DNA from: Comamonas sp. lk
Lineage (GTDB): Bacteria > Pseudomonadota > Gammaproteobacteria > Burkholderiales > Burkholderiaceae_C
Assembly: GCA_945861345.1 (NCBI GenBank)
Contig: CAMATX010000023.1
Span: 1 to 33,517, forward strand
Length of the DNA stretch: 33,517 nt
Reading direction: 5' to 3'
Of the stretch, positions 25,887-33,517 are shown piece by piece. The position numbers and the translations under genes were made by a program. The notes beneath the pieces were generated by a model, which saw only the letters and a list, made by a program, of their open reading frames with translations, was not told the DNA's origin and ran no database searches. How positions within the stretch are numbered: position 1 is the first letter of the stretch; every line of letters begins with the position of its first letter.

Positions 25887-26762
25887 ATGCCTACCGAATT
25901 GCTCACGCCCCAGGTACACGGAATTTTTGACCAAGGCACCTGGACGGTGACCTACGTGGTGCACCAAGGCCCGGGCACGGCCTGCGCCATCATCGACTCG
26001 GTGCTGGACTACGACCCCAAGTCGGGCCGCACCCGTCATACGTCCGCTGACAAAGTAATCACCTATGTTCGCGAAAACAAACTGCAAACCGCCTGGATTT
26101 TGGAAACCCATGCGCATGCGGACCACCTCAGCGCCGCGCCTTATCTAAAAGCGCAACTCGGTGGCAAGACGGCCATCGGCGACCAGATTACCGCCGTGCA
26201 GAAAGTGTTCAAAGGCATCTTCAATCTGGAGCCGGAGTTTGCCTGTGACGGCTCGCAGTTTGACCATTTGTTTACCGACGGCGAAACAATGGTGGTGGGT
26301 GAGATGCGCGGCCACACCATGTTGGTGCCCGGCCACACGCCCGCCTGCGTGGCCTACCGTTTTGGCGACGCGGTGTTCGTCGGCGACACCATGTTTATGC
26401 CTGACGTAGGCAGCGCGCGCTGCGATTTCCCGGGCGGCGATGCGCGTCAGTTGTACGCATCCATTCAAAAGATATTGAGCCTGCCGCCACAGACCCGCCT
26501 GTTTATGTGCCACGACTATCCGCCAGCGGGCCGCGAAATCGCCTTTGAAACCACGGTGGCCGAACAACGCCGTAAAAACATCCATACCCACGAAGGCATC
26601 AGCGAAGACCAGTTTGTCCACATGCGCACCACCCGCGATGCCACTTTAGATATGCCGGTCTTGATACTGCCGGCCGTGCAAATCAACATCCGGGCCGGGC
26701 AGTTACCTGCGCCAGAGACCAATGGCGTCGCTTACCTAAAAATTCCGATCAACGCGGTCTAA
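25887..26762 (+). CDS. blh: Metallo-beta-lactamase-fold persulfide dioxygenase, Blh type
   Basis: 291 aa single-domain relative of ETHE1/Blh that oxidises glutathione persulfide to sulfite using non-haem iron, detoxifying sulfide. The metal site is complete: THAHADH (H75, H77, D79, H80), H150 in VPGHTP, D167 in VGDTMF and H209 in CHDY. A glutathione-binding-like SARCDFPGGDA segment follows D167. There is no fused rhodanese domain. AGGAG before the ATG supports the start at 25887. It is divergent from the BigR-type repressor, giving the known bigR-blh-YeeE/YedE set; no sulfide:quinone reductase is in the window. Confidence 0.94.
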   Translation: MPTELLTPQVHGIFDQGTWTVTYVVHQGPGTACAIIDSVLDYDPKSGRTRHTSADKVITYVRENKLQTAWILETHAHADHLSAAPYLKAQLGGKTAIGDQITAVQKVFKGIFNLEPEFACDGSQFDHLFTDGETMVVGEMRGHTMLVPGHTPACVAYRFGDAVFVGDTMFMPDVGSARCDFPGGDARQLYASIQKILSLPPQTRLFMCHDYPPAGREIAFETTVAEQRRKNIHTHEGISEDQFVHMRTTRDATLDMPVLILPAVQINIRAGQLPAPETNGVAYLKIPINAV

Positions 26763-26826
26763 GGCCCGGGCGCCCAAGCGTGCGGCGCGCCGTATCATGG
26801 GTCTTTGCTTGATAACCCCGAGCCCC

Positions 26827-28626
26827 ATGATCCGCATTACCGAAATCAAACTTCCGCTCACGGCTTTACCCGTCAGCGCCCGGCGCGCCGCCGACGCGCC
26901 CAGCGAAACCGATGGCGACCGGCTGCCCCCGGCCCACCCCTTGGACGCGCTGCGCTCGGCGGCGGCGGGCATTTTGGGCGTCACGGTGCAAGATATCGCA
27001 CAACTGCAGGTTTTTAAACGCAGCTTTGACGCCCGCAAAGCCGATGTGATGGCGGTCTACATCGTCGATGTGCAGCTCACGGGTAACGCGCAGGACGCCT
27101 TACTGGCGCGCCACGCTACCCATCCGCATGTCAGCGCTACGCCCAACATGGCGTACCGCCCGGTCGCGCAGGCGCCGGCCAACTTGACTCTGCGCCCCGT
27201 GGTGGTCGGCTTTGGGCCGTGCGGCATGTTTGCCGCCTTGTTGCTGGCGCAAATGGGTTTTCGGCCGATTGTTTTGGAGCGCGGCCCCCCAGTGCGCCAG
27301 CGCACCAAAGACACCTGGGACCTGTGGCGCAAAAACACCTTGCACACGCAAAGCAATGTGCAGTTTGGCGAGGGCGGTGCCGGCACGTTTTCCGATGGCA
27401 AGCTCTGGAGCCAGATCCGCGACCCGCAGTTTCTGGGCCGCAAAGTCATGACCGAGTTGGTGCAGGCTGGCGCCCCGCCCGAAATTTTGTACGAGGCCCA
27501 TCCGCATATTGGCACCTTTAAGCTGGTCAAGGTGGTGGAGAGTTTGCGCGAGCGCATCATCGCGCTCGGTGGCGAGCTGCGCTTTGGGCACCAGGTGGTG
27601 GATGTCGAACTCCAAAGCCAGGAGGGCCTGCAGGCAGTGCGCGGCCTGACGGTCTATGACAGCCTGACCAACGCACAGTACGCGCTGCCCGCCAGCCATG
27701 TGGTGATGGCGCTGGGCCACAGTGCCCGCGACACCTTTGCCATGCTCTACGAGCGCGGCGTGGCCATGCAGGCCAAGGCGTTTTCGATCGGGTTTCGGAT
27801 CGAGCATCCGCAAGGCGTGATTGACCGGGCGCGTTGGGGCCGACACGCGGGCCACCCGGCCCTGGGCGCGGCCGATTACAAACTGGTGCACCATGCCAGC
27901 AACGGGCGCAGTGTTTACAGTTTTTGCATGTGCCCTGGCGGCACCGTAGTGGCCGCTACCAGCGAGCCCGGGCGCGTGGTCACCAATGGCATGAGCCAGT
28001 ACTCGCGCAACGAGCGCAATGCCAACGCCGGCATCGTGGTCGGCATCGAGCCCACTGATTTCCCGCAGGACGAGGCCAGCTTTATCGCCGCCTTCGGCGC
28101 GCAAGACGGCGCACGCTACGCCGCGCAGGCACAGGCCTTGCAGGCGCAAGGCGGCGCAGCGGCGGTGCATCCGCTAGCCGGCATGGTCTTGCAGCGGCAA
28201 CTGGAGTCGCGCGCCTATGTGCTGGGCGGCTCCGACTATGCCGCGCCGGGCCAAAAGCTGGGCGATTTTTTGGCTGCCCAGCCTTCCACTGGCTGGGGCG
28301 AAGTTACACCTTCGTACCAACCGGGCGTGACGCCGGGCGACTTGGCCAGCGCGCTGCCCGCCTATGCGATCGCCGCCATCCGCGAAGCGCTGCCGGTGTT
28401 TGGCCGCAAGATCAAAGGTTTTGACATGCCCGATGCGGTGCTCACCGGCGTGGAAACCCGCACCTCCAGCCCGCTCAAAATGCCGCGTGGCGAGGATTTG
28501 CAAAGCAGCAATGTGCGCGGCTTGTACCCGGCGGGCGAAGGCGCCAGTTATGCGGGGGGCATTTTGTCGGCCGGTGTGGACGGCATCCGTGTGGCCCAGG
28601 CGCTGGCCTTGGATATGGTTGGCTGA
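26827..28626 (+). CDS. NAD(P)/FAD-dependent oxidoreductase, COG2509 type
   Basis: 599 aa protein of the uncharacterised FAD-dependent dehydrogenase family COG2509. It has an N-terminal RNA-binding-like or substrate domain (about 1-110, FKRSFDARKADVMAVYIVDVQL), the dinucleotide fold RPVVVGFGPCGMFAALLLAQMGFRPIVLERG (about 123-153), QFGEGGAGTFSDGKL, and C-terminal YPAGEGASYAGGILSAGVDGIRVAQ for FAD. Substrate unknown. ATG at 26827 is chosen because MIRITEIKLPL matches the usual start; no Shine-Dalgarno is evident, and GATAAC (26811-26816) could be a -10 leaving a leader of only a few nt. It lies 64 bp after the dioxygenase gene, and the two stops of this gene and the LysE gene converge with a 7-bp gap. 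Confidence 0.9.
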   Translation: MIRITEIKLPLTALPVSARRAADAPSETDGDRLPPAHPLDALRSAAAGILGVTVQDIAQLQVFKRSFDARKADVMAVYIVDVQLTGNAQDALLARHATHPHVSATPNMAYRPVAQAPANLTLRPVVVGFGPCGMFAALLLAQMGFRPIVLERGPPVRQRTKDTWDLWRKNTLHTQSNVQFGEGGAGTFSDGKLWSQIRDPQFLGRKVMTELVQAGAPPEILYEAHPHIGTFKLVKVVESLRERIIALGGELRFGHQVVDVELQSQEGLQAVRGLTVYDSLTNAQYALPASHVVMALGHSARDTFAMLYERGVAMQAKAFSIGFRIEHPQGVIDRARWGRHAGHPALGAADYKLVHHASNGRSVYSFCMCPGGTVVAATSEPGRVVTNGMSQYSRNERNANAGIVVGIEPTDFPQDEASFIAAFGAQDGARYAAQAQALQAQGGAAAVHPLAGMVLQRQLESRAYVLGGSDYAAPGQKLGDFLAAQPSTGWGEVTPSYQPGVTPGDLASALPAYAIAAIREALPVFGRKIKGFDMPDAVLTGVETRTSSPLKMPRGEDLQSSNVRGLYPAGEGASYAGGILSAGVDGIRVAQALALDMVG

Positions 28627-28633
28627 ACGGCTT

Positions 28634-29266
28634 TTAGGTCGCGGCGCGCTTGAACAGTGCCAGCAAAGTGCCGGCCACCACAAACAAGCTGCCAAACGTG
28701 CGGTTGAGCGCCCGAATATGGCGCGGCTCCTTGAGCGCGCCCAGCACGCGCGCGGCCAAGAGCGTGTAACCGGCCATGACGACCAGGTCGGTGAATGACA
28801 GACTGGCCCCGATCACCAGGTATTGAAAAGCCAGGGGCTTTTCGAGCACCAAAAACTGCGGCACCACGGCCAGCATAAAGACCGTGCCTTTGGGGTTGAC
28901 GGCATTGATCATCCAGCCGCGCAAGACCATGTCGCGCCGTCTGACCTGAACATCGTCAAAGCTTTGCGTGGCCATCGGCTGCGCCGGTGCGCGCCACTGC
29001 GAAATGCCCAGCCACACCAGGTAGGCCACGCCGGCCCATTTAATGACCAAAAATGCGGTTCCCGAGGCCGCCACCAAAGCGCCAAGGCCGACGGCCACCA
29101 CCACCAGCTGCGTCCAAATGCCCAAAATCAGGCCGAACACGGTGAAATAGCCGCGCGAAAAACCGTAATTCAGGCCTGCGCTCATGGCGGCCACCGCGCC
29201 GGCGCCGGGGGAAATGCTGATTGCCCAGCAGGCGGCGAAAAAGGCCAGCCAATGTGAAAACTCCAT
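28634..29266 (-). CDS. LysE/RhtB-family amino-acid exporter
   Basis: 210 aa inner-membrane protein with five to six hydrophobic segments. The N-terminal ISISPGAGAVAAMSAGLNYGFSRGYFTVFGLILG is the LysE/RhtB signature region, and GWMINAVNPKGTVFMLAVVPQF is the second conserved part. Members export amino acids such as homoserine, threonine or lysine; substrate cannot be told here. ATG at 29266 is 10 bp after htpX, same strand. CATAAT overlapping the htpX stop, 9 nt before the ATG, could be an own promoter. Confidence 0.93.
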   Translation of the reverse strand: MEFSHWLAFFAACWAISISPGAGAVAAMSAGLNYGFSRGYFTVFGLILGIWTQLVVVAVGLGALVAASGTAFLVIKWAGVAYLVWLGISQWRAPAQPMATQSFDDVQVRRRDMVLRGWMINAVNPKGTVFMLAVVPQFLVLEKPLAFQYLVIGASLSFTDLVVMAGYTLLAARVLGALKEPRHIRALNRTFGSLFVVAGTLLALFKRAAT

Positions 29267-29276
29267 AGAGCTTTGA

Positions 29277-30146
29277 TTATGCGCGCTGCAGTGCGGCGAT
29301 GCGCTCCTCAATGGGGGGGTGGGTGCTAAACCATTGGCCGATGCCCCCGGCAATGCCGAAAGCCGCCACGCTCTTGGGCAACTCGCCTGGCGTCATGCCG
29401 CCCAGGCGCGCCAGTGCGTCGATCATGGGCTGTTTGCGGCCCAAGAGCGCCGCCGCACCGGCGTCGGCCCGAAACTCGCGCTGGCGGCTGAACCAGGCCA
29501 CCACCATGGCGGCGGCAAAGCCCAGCACAATGTCGAGCAAGACGGTAGTAATTAGATAGGCCATGCCAGGGCCGCTGTTGTGCTCATCGTCCTTGCGAAA
29601 CATGCTATCGACGGCGTAGGCAACTACGCGGCTGAGGAACACCACAAAAGTGTTCATCACGCCCTGGATCAAGGTCATGGTCACCATATCGCCATTGGCG
29701 ATGTGGGCCACCTCGTGCCCGATCACGGCATGCACTTCTTCGCGCGTCATGCCGGCCAGCAAGCCGGTGGAGACGGCTACCAGCGCCGAATCCCGAAACG
29801 CGCCCGTGGCAAACGCATTGGGCTCGCCCTCAAAAATGCCGACCTCGGGCATGCCGATGCCGGCTTTTTCGGACAGCTCACGCACGGTTTGGACAATCCA
29901 GGCCTCGTCGGCGTTTTGCGGATCGGTGATGACATGCACGCCCGAGCTCCACTTGGCCAGGGGCTTGCTGATGAGTAGCGAGATAAAGGCCCCGCCAAAA
30001 CCGATCACCAGCGCATAGCCAAGCAGCAAGCCCAGGTTCAGGCCGCTGCGGGTGAGGTAGTTGTTTACACCCAACAAACTGGCCACGACGCCCAGCACCA
30101 CAACCACCAACACGTTGGTCAGCACCAACAAAAGAATGCGTTTCAT
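29277..30146 (-). CDS. htpX: Membrane zinc metalloprotease HtpX
   Basis: M48-family protease of inner-membrane protein quality control, partner in function of FtsH. The 289 aa protein has two N-terminal membrane segments (about 4-26 and 38-60), the zinc motif HEVAH (144-148) followed by IANGDM, two further hydrophobic segments (about 155-175 and 193-215) and the third ligand in [17 protein letters not shown]; it ends with [17 protein letters not shown] at 30146 has GGAG 9 nt upstream. A sigma-32-like promoter is visible at 30224-30250, in line with heat-shock control of this gene in other bacteria. Confidence 0.97.
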   Translation of the reverse strand: MKRILLLVLTNVLVVVVLGVVASLLGVNNYLTRSGLNLGLLLGYALVIGFGGAFISLLISKPLAKWSSGVHVITDPQNADEAWIVQTVRELSEKAGIGMPEVGIFEGEPNAFATGAFRDSALVAVSTGLLAGMTREEVHAVIGHEVAHIANGDMVTMTLIQGVMNTFVVFLSRVVAYAVDSMFRKDDEHNSGPGMAYLITTVLLDIVLGFAAAMVVAWFSRQREFRADAGAAALLGRKQPMIDALARLGGMTPGELPKSVAAFGIAGGIGQWFSTHPPIEERIAALQRA

Positions 30147-30223
30147 AAATACTCCTGAACAGGGTGTGCACACCGCCGCGCAAAGGCCGGATGGCCCTTA
30201 AGCGGTGTCACACAAGCTTGCAT

Positions 30224-30250
30224 AGTAGGGGACGTCTGTGAAAAAACAAG
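30224..30250 (-). promoter_or_regulatory. Sigma-32-like heat-shock promoter of htpX
   Basis: On the minus strand CTTGTTT (30250-30244) is separated by 12 nt from CCCCTACT (30231-30224), close to the sigma-32 consensus CTTGAAA-N12-15-CCCCATNT. It lies about 80 nt before the htpX ATG. The -35 overlaps a perfect inverted repeat at 30238-30259. Confidence 0.5.
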
Positions 30251-30259
30251 TTTTTTCAC
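30238..30259. repeat. Perfect 10-bp inverted repeat before htpX
   Basis: Arms GTGAAAAAAC (30238-30247) and GTTTTTTCAC (30250-30259) flank AA, making a 22-bp near-palindrome. It sits between the end of the DUF3025 gene and htpX and overlaps the heat-shock -35. It may be an operator, or a structure at the end of the upstream transcript; the 2-nt centre is too tight for a normal terminator loop. Confidence 0.7.
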
Positions 30260-30287
30260 CCCCAAGGGCCCAGCCCGATTGCGGGAT

Positions 30288-31058
30288 TTAACCCCTCGCA
30301 CGGGCGCTGCGCGGCGCCCGAAACACCGCGCTGTCGGCATAAAAGGCTGGATCTTCGTTGGCGGCCCACCAGCCGGGCACGCCCAGCACCGGTAAATGGG
30401 CAAAGGGTTTGGCCGCCAACGTGCGGGCGTCCAGGCTGTTGCACAAGGCGGCGTCCATCGCGGCCACATCCGGCGCGCACGGTGGCAGGCGGTAGACGTG
30501 GGCGGTGATCGCTTTGCGCGGATGCACCAGCTTTTCTAGCAAGGCGTGGCCAAAGAGGAGCAGTTGCGCTTGTCCCCACAAAGGTCGCAGCGGGCCAAAC
30601 AGCTGCACCCAGTCTTTGGCCTGCAGGGCTTCCCACAGCGCGTCAGGGGCTTGGAGCAAAGCGGCGTTTTCGTCAAACACGGTGAGGGCATCGCGCGCCG
30701 GGCCGCGCACCGGCGCGATGCCGCTGTGCGCAATGTGCGCGGCCTGCAATTGATTGAGGCGCTGCTTGCTGCGCGGAAAGTGCAGCCAGCACAGGCCATT
30801 GAAAAAATCATGCAGCCCGTCGCGGGTGGGCACTTGGCCGGTGGAAAAAATAAAGGCCTCGTAGGCCTGGCCTGCGGGCAGCATGGCCTGGGGCACAAAG
30901 CGCACGGGGCAGGTGCTTTGCGCGCCAGCAGCGGCATGGTTCAGGGCTTGCGCGCAGGCCGATCGGTCATCAGTGCTGCGGGCAATAGGCGCGCCCAGTG
31001 CGCGCCAGGGCGCAAGCCAGGGCGCGGACCAGTCGATCGCCTCTAGTCCATGTGCCAC
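30288..31058 (-). CDS. DUF3025-domain protein
   Basis: About 256 aa protein matching the uncharacterised DUF3025 family, with the typical QTYE-like [45 protein letters not shown] segment, the DENAALLQ region and C-terminal [26 protein letters not shown]. No enzyme motif is known to me. The start is uncertain: GTG at 31058 (reading [10 protein letters not shown]) fits the family start and overlaps the pyrC stop by 16 bp; a TTG further upstream at 31130 would lie within pyrC. Coupling to pyrC is frequent in Burkholderiales as I recall, but no function follows from it. Confidence 0.85.
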   Translation of the reverse strand: MAHGLEAIDWSAPWLAPWRALGAPIARSTDDRSACAQALNHAAAGAQSTCPVRFVPQAMLPAGQAYEAFIFSTGQVPTRDGLHDFFNGLCWLHFPRSKQRLNQLQAAHIAHSGIAPVRGPARDALTVFDENAALLQAPDALWEALQAKDWVQLFGPLRPLWGQAQLLLFGHALLEKLVHPRKAITAHVYRLPPCAPDVAAMDAALCNSLDARTLAAKPFAHLPVLGVPGWWAANEDPAFYADSAVFRAPRSARARG

Positions 31059-32107
31059 TGCAGTGTCTCGCCCCCACCCAGCGGTTTGAGGCGGGCTTGC
31101 CCAAAGGCATAGCTTTCGGGCGGCACCCAAGCCTCGCGGCGCAAGGTGATGTGGCTGCTGTTGTGCGGCAGGCCGTAAAAATCGGGCCCGTGAAAGCTGG
31201 CAAAAGCCTCCAGGCGGTCCAGCGCCTGCGCGGCCTCAAAGGCCTGGGCATACAGCTCGATGGCCGCGTGCGCGGTGTAGCAACCGGCGCATCCACTGGC
31301 GTGCTCTTTGAGCTGCGCGGCGTGCGGCGCGCTGTCGGTGCCCAAAAAAAAGCGCGGCGAGCCGCTGGTGGCCGCTTGCACCAAAGCTTGGCGATGCGTC
31401 TCTCGCTTGAGCACCGGCAGGCAGTAGTAATGCGGGCGGATGCCGCCGCTAAAGATGGCGTTGCGGTTGTAGAGCAGGTGGTGCGCGGTGATGGTGGCGC
31501 CGATCGCCCCCTCGGCCTGGGCCACGTACTGCGCCGCTTCGCGGGTGGTGATGTGCTCAAACACCACTTTGAGCGCTGGGAAATCGCGCCGCAAGGGGAT
31601 GAGCTGGGTGTCGATGAACACGGCCTCGCGGTCAAACAGGTCGATATCGGGCGAAGTCACCTCGCCGTGCACCAGCAGCGGCATGCCGGCCTTTTGCATG
31701 GCTTCCAGCGTGGCGTAGGTTTTGCGCAGGCTGGTGACGCCTGCCTCGCTGTTAGTGGTAGCCCCGGCCGGGTAGAGCTTGACGCCCACAATACCAGCTG
31801 CGTGGGCGCGCACGATTTCGTCGGGCGAGAGTGCATCGGTCAGGTACAAGGTCATCAGCGGCGCAAAGGGGGCGCTGCCGTCAGTGCGCGCCGGCGCGGC
31901 TGCAGCGATGCGCGCCTGGTAGGCCAGGGCTTGCGCCGTGCTGGTGATGGGCGGCTTGAGGTTGGGCATGATCAGCGCCCGGCCAAATTGGGCGGCGCTG
32001 TGCGGTACAACGGTGTGCAAGGCCTCACCGTCGCGCACGTGCAGGTGCCAGTCGTCGGGGCGGGTGATCGTCAGGGTGGTGGGGGCGGGGGTAGAAGTCG
32101 AGGGCAT
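31043..32107 (-). CDS. pyrC: Dihydroorotase, PyrC type
   Basis: Zinc amidohydrolase cyclising carbamoyl-aspartate to dihydroorotate in pyrimidine synthesis. As a separate gene from ATG 32107 it encodes 354 aa, close to E. coli PyrC (348). Metal and active-site motifs are intact: [10 protein letters not shown] (residues 16-25), the carboxylated Lys in [43 protein letters not shown], and GTDSAPH. The frame continues upstream without a stop into LysR-type sequence to ATG 32419, which would give a 458 aa fusion. The separate start is favoured because the protein starts at the normal place and GACAAT lies 9 nt upstream. No Shine-Dalgarno is close to the ATG. Confidence 0.93.
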   Translation of the reverse strand: MPSTSTPAPTTLTITRPDDWHLHVRDGEALHTVVPHSAAQFGRALIMPNLKPPITSTAQALAYQARIAAAAPARTDGSAPFAPLMTLYLTDALSPDEIVRAHAAGIVGVKLYPAGATTNSEAGVTSLRKTYATLEAMQKAGMPLLVHGEVTSPDIDLFDREAVFIDTQLIPLRRDFPALKVVFEHITTREAAQYVAQAEGAIGATITAHHLLYNRNAIFSGGIRPHYYCLPVLKRETHRQALVQAATSGSPRFFLGTDSAPHAAQLKEHASGCAGCYTAHAAIELYAQAFEAAQALDRLEAFASFHGPDFYGLPHNSSHITLRREAWVPPESYAFGQARLKPLGGGETLQWHMD

Positions 32108-32419
32108 AAGTGCTTGATTGTCCCAAATCGTGACGGCGGGCGGCAGCGCGGAGGCGCCGCTGGCGGCACTGCGCAACAAGGCCCGGCTGCTTTGCAGGCT
32201 TTGCAAGATATCGAGGGCCCGCGCATACAGGGCGGCGCCAGCCGGGGTGAGCTGGGTTGGGTAAGCACTGCGGTCCACCAAGGGGGCCCCGGCCCAGGCC
32301 TCCAGCGACTGGATGCGCCTGGAAAACGCGCTTTGCGTGATATGGCGCAGCTGCGCTGAACGGCTAAAACTGCGCGTCTCGGCGAGCGAAACAAAGTCTT
32401 CAAGCCATTTGGTATCCAT
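32108..32419 (-). pseudogene. LysR-type regulator remnant, fused in frame to pyrC
   Basis: From ATG 32419 about 85 residues are clearly the N-terminal winged helix-turn-helix and linker helix of a LysR regulator: [19 protein letters not shown], then [41 protein letters not shown]. After about residue 88 LysR similarity stops ([18 protein letters not shown]) and the roughly 200-residue effector domain is absent; instead the frame enters pyrC. There is no stop or frameshift in the DNA-binding part. Its stop-free fusion either makes a LysR-PyrC protein or is a deletion remnant read through the pyrC promoter region. It begins 34 bp after the ABC-transporter stop, with no clear Shine-Dalgarno. Confidence 0.8.
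32117..32122 (-). promoter_or_regulatory. Candidate -10 box of pyrC
   Basis: On the minus strand GACAAT (preceded by TTTGG) ends 9 nt before the pyrC ATG at 32107, giving an expected leader of 0-3 nt. The same hexamer precedes rsmD and the rlmI-like gene. In the fused frame these bases are read as codons for IWDNQ. Confidence 0.4.
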
Positions 32420-32453
32420 TGCGGTGCTGCGTTTGGGGTACTTGGGTACTGGC

Positions 32454-33517
32454 TTAGGCGCTGCTCTGCTGCAAAGCCCACATCTGCGCGTACTGGCCGC
32501 CCGCTTGCAGCAGCGCCATGTGTGTGCCGCGCTCGACGATGCGTCCGCTTTGCAGGACCAAAATCTCGTGCGCGTCGACCACGGTGGACAGGCGGTGCGC
32601 AATCACCAGCGTGGTTTTGTTCTGCGCCACGCGTTGCAGCTCGGTCTGGATGGCGCGTTCATTGGCCGAGTCCAGCGCGCTGGTGGCCTCGTCAAACACC
32701 AGGATAGGCGGGTTTTTGAGCAAGGTGCGGGCAATGGCCACGCGCTGTTTTTCGCCGCCAGAGAGCTTCAAGCCACGCTCGCCCACCATGGTCTGGTAAC
32801 CCTTGGGGGTCGAGGCAATGAAGTCATGGATGCGGGCTTGGCGCGCGGCCTCTTCCACATCAGACTGGGTGGAGCCTGGTCGACCGTAAGCGATGTTGTA
32901 GGCCACCGTGTCGTTGAACAAGACCGTGTCTTGGGGGACGATGCCAATGGCGCGGCGCAGACTCGAGTGGGTGACGCTGCGGATGTCTTGGCCATCAATG
33001 GTGATGCGCCCGCTCGACGTCTGGTCTGTGGGCACATCGTAAAACCGGTACATCAAACGCGCCAAGGTGGACTTGCCCGCCCCGGAGGAGCCCACCACGG
33101 CCACGGTTTTACCCGCAGGAATTTCAAAGCTCAGACCTTGCAAAATGGGTCTGTCGGACTCGTAAGCAAAGCGCACATTTTCAAAACGCACTGTGGGCGA
33201 TCCGGCCAGGTTCAAATCAGGCGCACCCGCTTGGTCATCCACCTCACGCTCTTTCTCCAGCAAGCGAAACATCCGGTCCAAATCAGTCAGGCTTTGCTTG
33301 ATTTCGCGGTAGATCATGCCCAAACAGTTCACGGGGATATAGAGCTGGATCATGAAGGCATTGACCATCACCAAGTCACCCAAAGTCATGCGGCCCTCGA
33401 CCACGCCTTGGGTGGCGCGCCACAACATGGCAATCAAAGCCACCGCAATGATCAATTGCTGCCCGGTGTTGAGCAAGCTCAGGCTGGTTTGCGCCTTCAG
33501 TCTGGCGCGGCGCAATT
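32454..33517 (-). CDS. Atm1/HMT1-type ABC exporter, incomplete at the window edge
   Basis: C-terminal 354 or so residues of an ABC transporter with fused membrane and ATPase domains; the N-terminal membrane part lies beyond base 33517. The visible membrane end ([46 protein letters not shown]) is characteristic of Atm1/ABCB7-like exporters, which move glutathione-linked or sulfur/iron-sulfur and heavy-metal compounds, rather than of MsbA. The ATPase has Walker [11 protein letters not shown]-loop [11 protein letters not shown], signature [13 protein letters not shown], Walker [13 protein letters not shown] and the H-loop AHRLSTV, all intact. It is followed 34 bp later by the LysR remnant. Confidence 0.93.
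   Translation of the reverse strand, partial: LRRARLKAQTSLSLLNTGQQLIIAVALIAMLWRATQGVVEGRMTLGDLVMVNAFMIQLYIPVNCLGMIYREIKQSLTDLDRMFRLLEKEREVDDQAGAPDLNLAGSPTVRFENVRFAYESDRPILQGLSFEIPAGKTVAVVGSSGAGKSTLARLMYRFYDVPTDQTSSGRITIDGQDIRSVTHSSLRRAIGIVPQDTVLFNDTVAYNIAYGRPGSTQSDVEEAARQARIHDFIASTPKGYQTMVGERGLKLSGGEKQRVAIARTLLKNPPILVFDEATSALDSANERAIQTELQRVAQNKTTLVIAHRLSTVVDAHEILVLQSGRIVERGTHMALLQAGGQYAQMWALQQSSA

Noticed and set aside
32420-32602. Upstream extension of the LysR-pyrC frame into the ABC-transporter gene
   Set aside because: Composition is out-of-frame transporter sequence (Cys/Arg/Ser-rich); LysR homology starts exactly at MDTKWLEDF.

Overview
The window is GC-rich, densely packed bacterial chromosome. 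Protein family matches, the order lolB-ispE-tRNA-Gln-prs-rplY-pth, the neighbouring recN-rapZ, rsmD-coaD-ferredoxin and fpg-mutY pairs, and the one-piece indolepyruvate ferredoxin oxidoreductase point to a betaproteobacterium of order Burkholderiales, most likely Comamonadaceae (Rhodoferax/Polaromonas/Limnohabitans-like). This is judged from remembered families, not from a search. I see no phage, insertion sequence, CRISPR array or rRNA, and no stretch over 300 bases lacks a gene.

Layout. 1-3647: fused indolepyruvate ferredoxin oxidoreductase. 3718-6531: an accessory-looking cassette of two small exported Cys/His-containing proteins and a ZnuD-like TonB-dependent receptor, probably for zinc or another metal. 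6639-11134: hrcA, divergent from nadK-recN-rapZ. 11138-12993: fpg-mutY base-excision repair pair on the minus strand. 13071-18869: TPR protein, lolB, ispE, tRNA-Gln(UUG), prs, rplY, a clear terminator, pth. 18925-19395: DUF4124 protein. 19418-20827: rsmD-coaD-ferredoxin (minus). 20893-21752: DUF4743/Nudix hydrolase with a possible 7-codon leader. 21749-23713: rlmI-like methyltransferase and class I amidotransferase (minus). 23833-24501: unrecognised proline-rich membrane protein. 24565-26762: a sulfide/persulfide module, with a BigR-type repressor and two YeeE/YedE halves divergent from a Blh-type persulfide dioxygenase. 26827-28626: FAD-dependent oxidoreductase. 28634-33517 (minus): Atm1-type ABC transporter (incomplete), a LysR DNA-binding remnant fused in frame to pyrC, a DUF3025 gene, htpX and a LysE/RhtB exporter.

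Two signals cut across the ordinary genes. First, many genes without a Shine-Dalgarno sequence carry a -10-like hexamer exactly 6 nt before the ATG (hrcA, nadK, TPR gene, ispE, rsmD, rlmI, amidotransferase, the 23833 gene), which is the architecture of leaderless mRNAs. Second, the pyrC reading frame runs without a stop into the DNA-binding domain of a LysR regulator whose effector domain is missing. Either pyrC follows a regulator truncated by deletion, or the cell makes a LysR-dihydroorotase fusion. The sulfide module also has a striking mirror-symmetric promoter/operator, and the receptor cassette contains two small proteins that could be undescribed partners in metal uptake.
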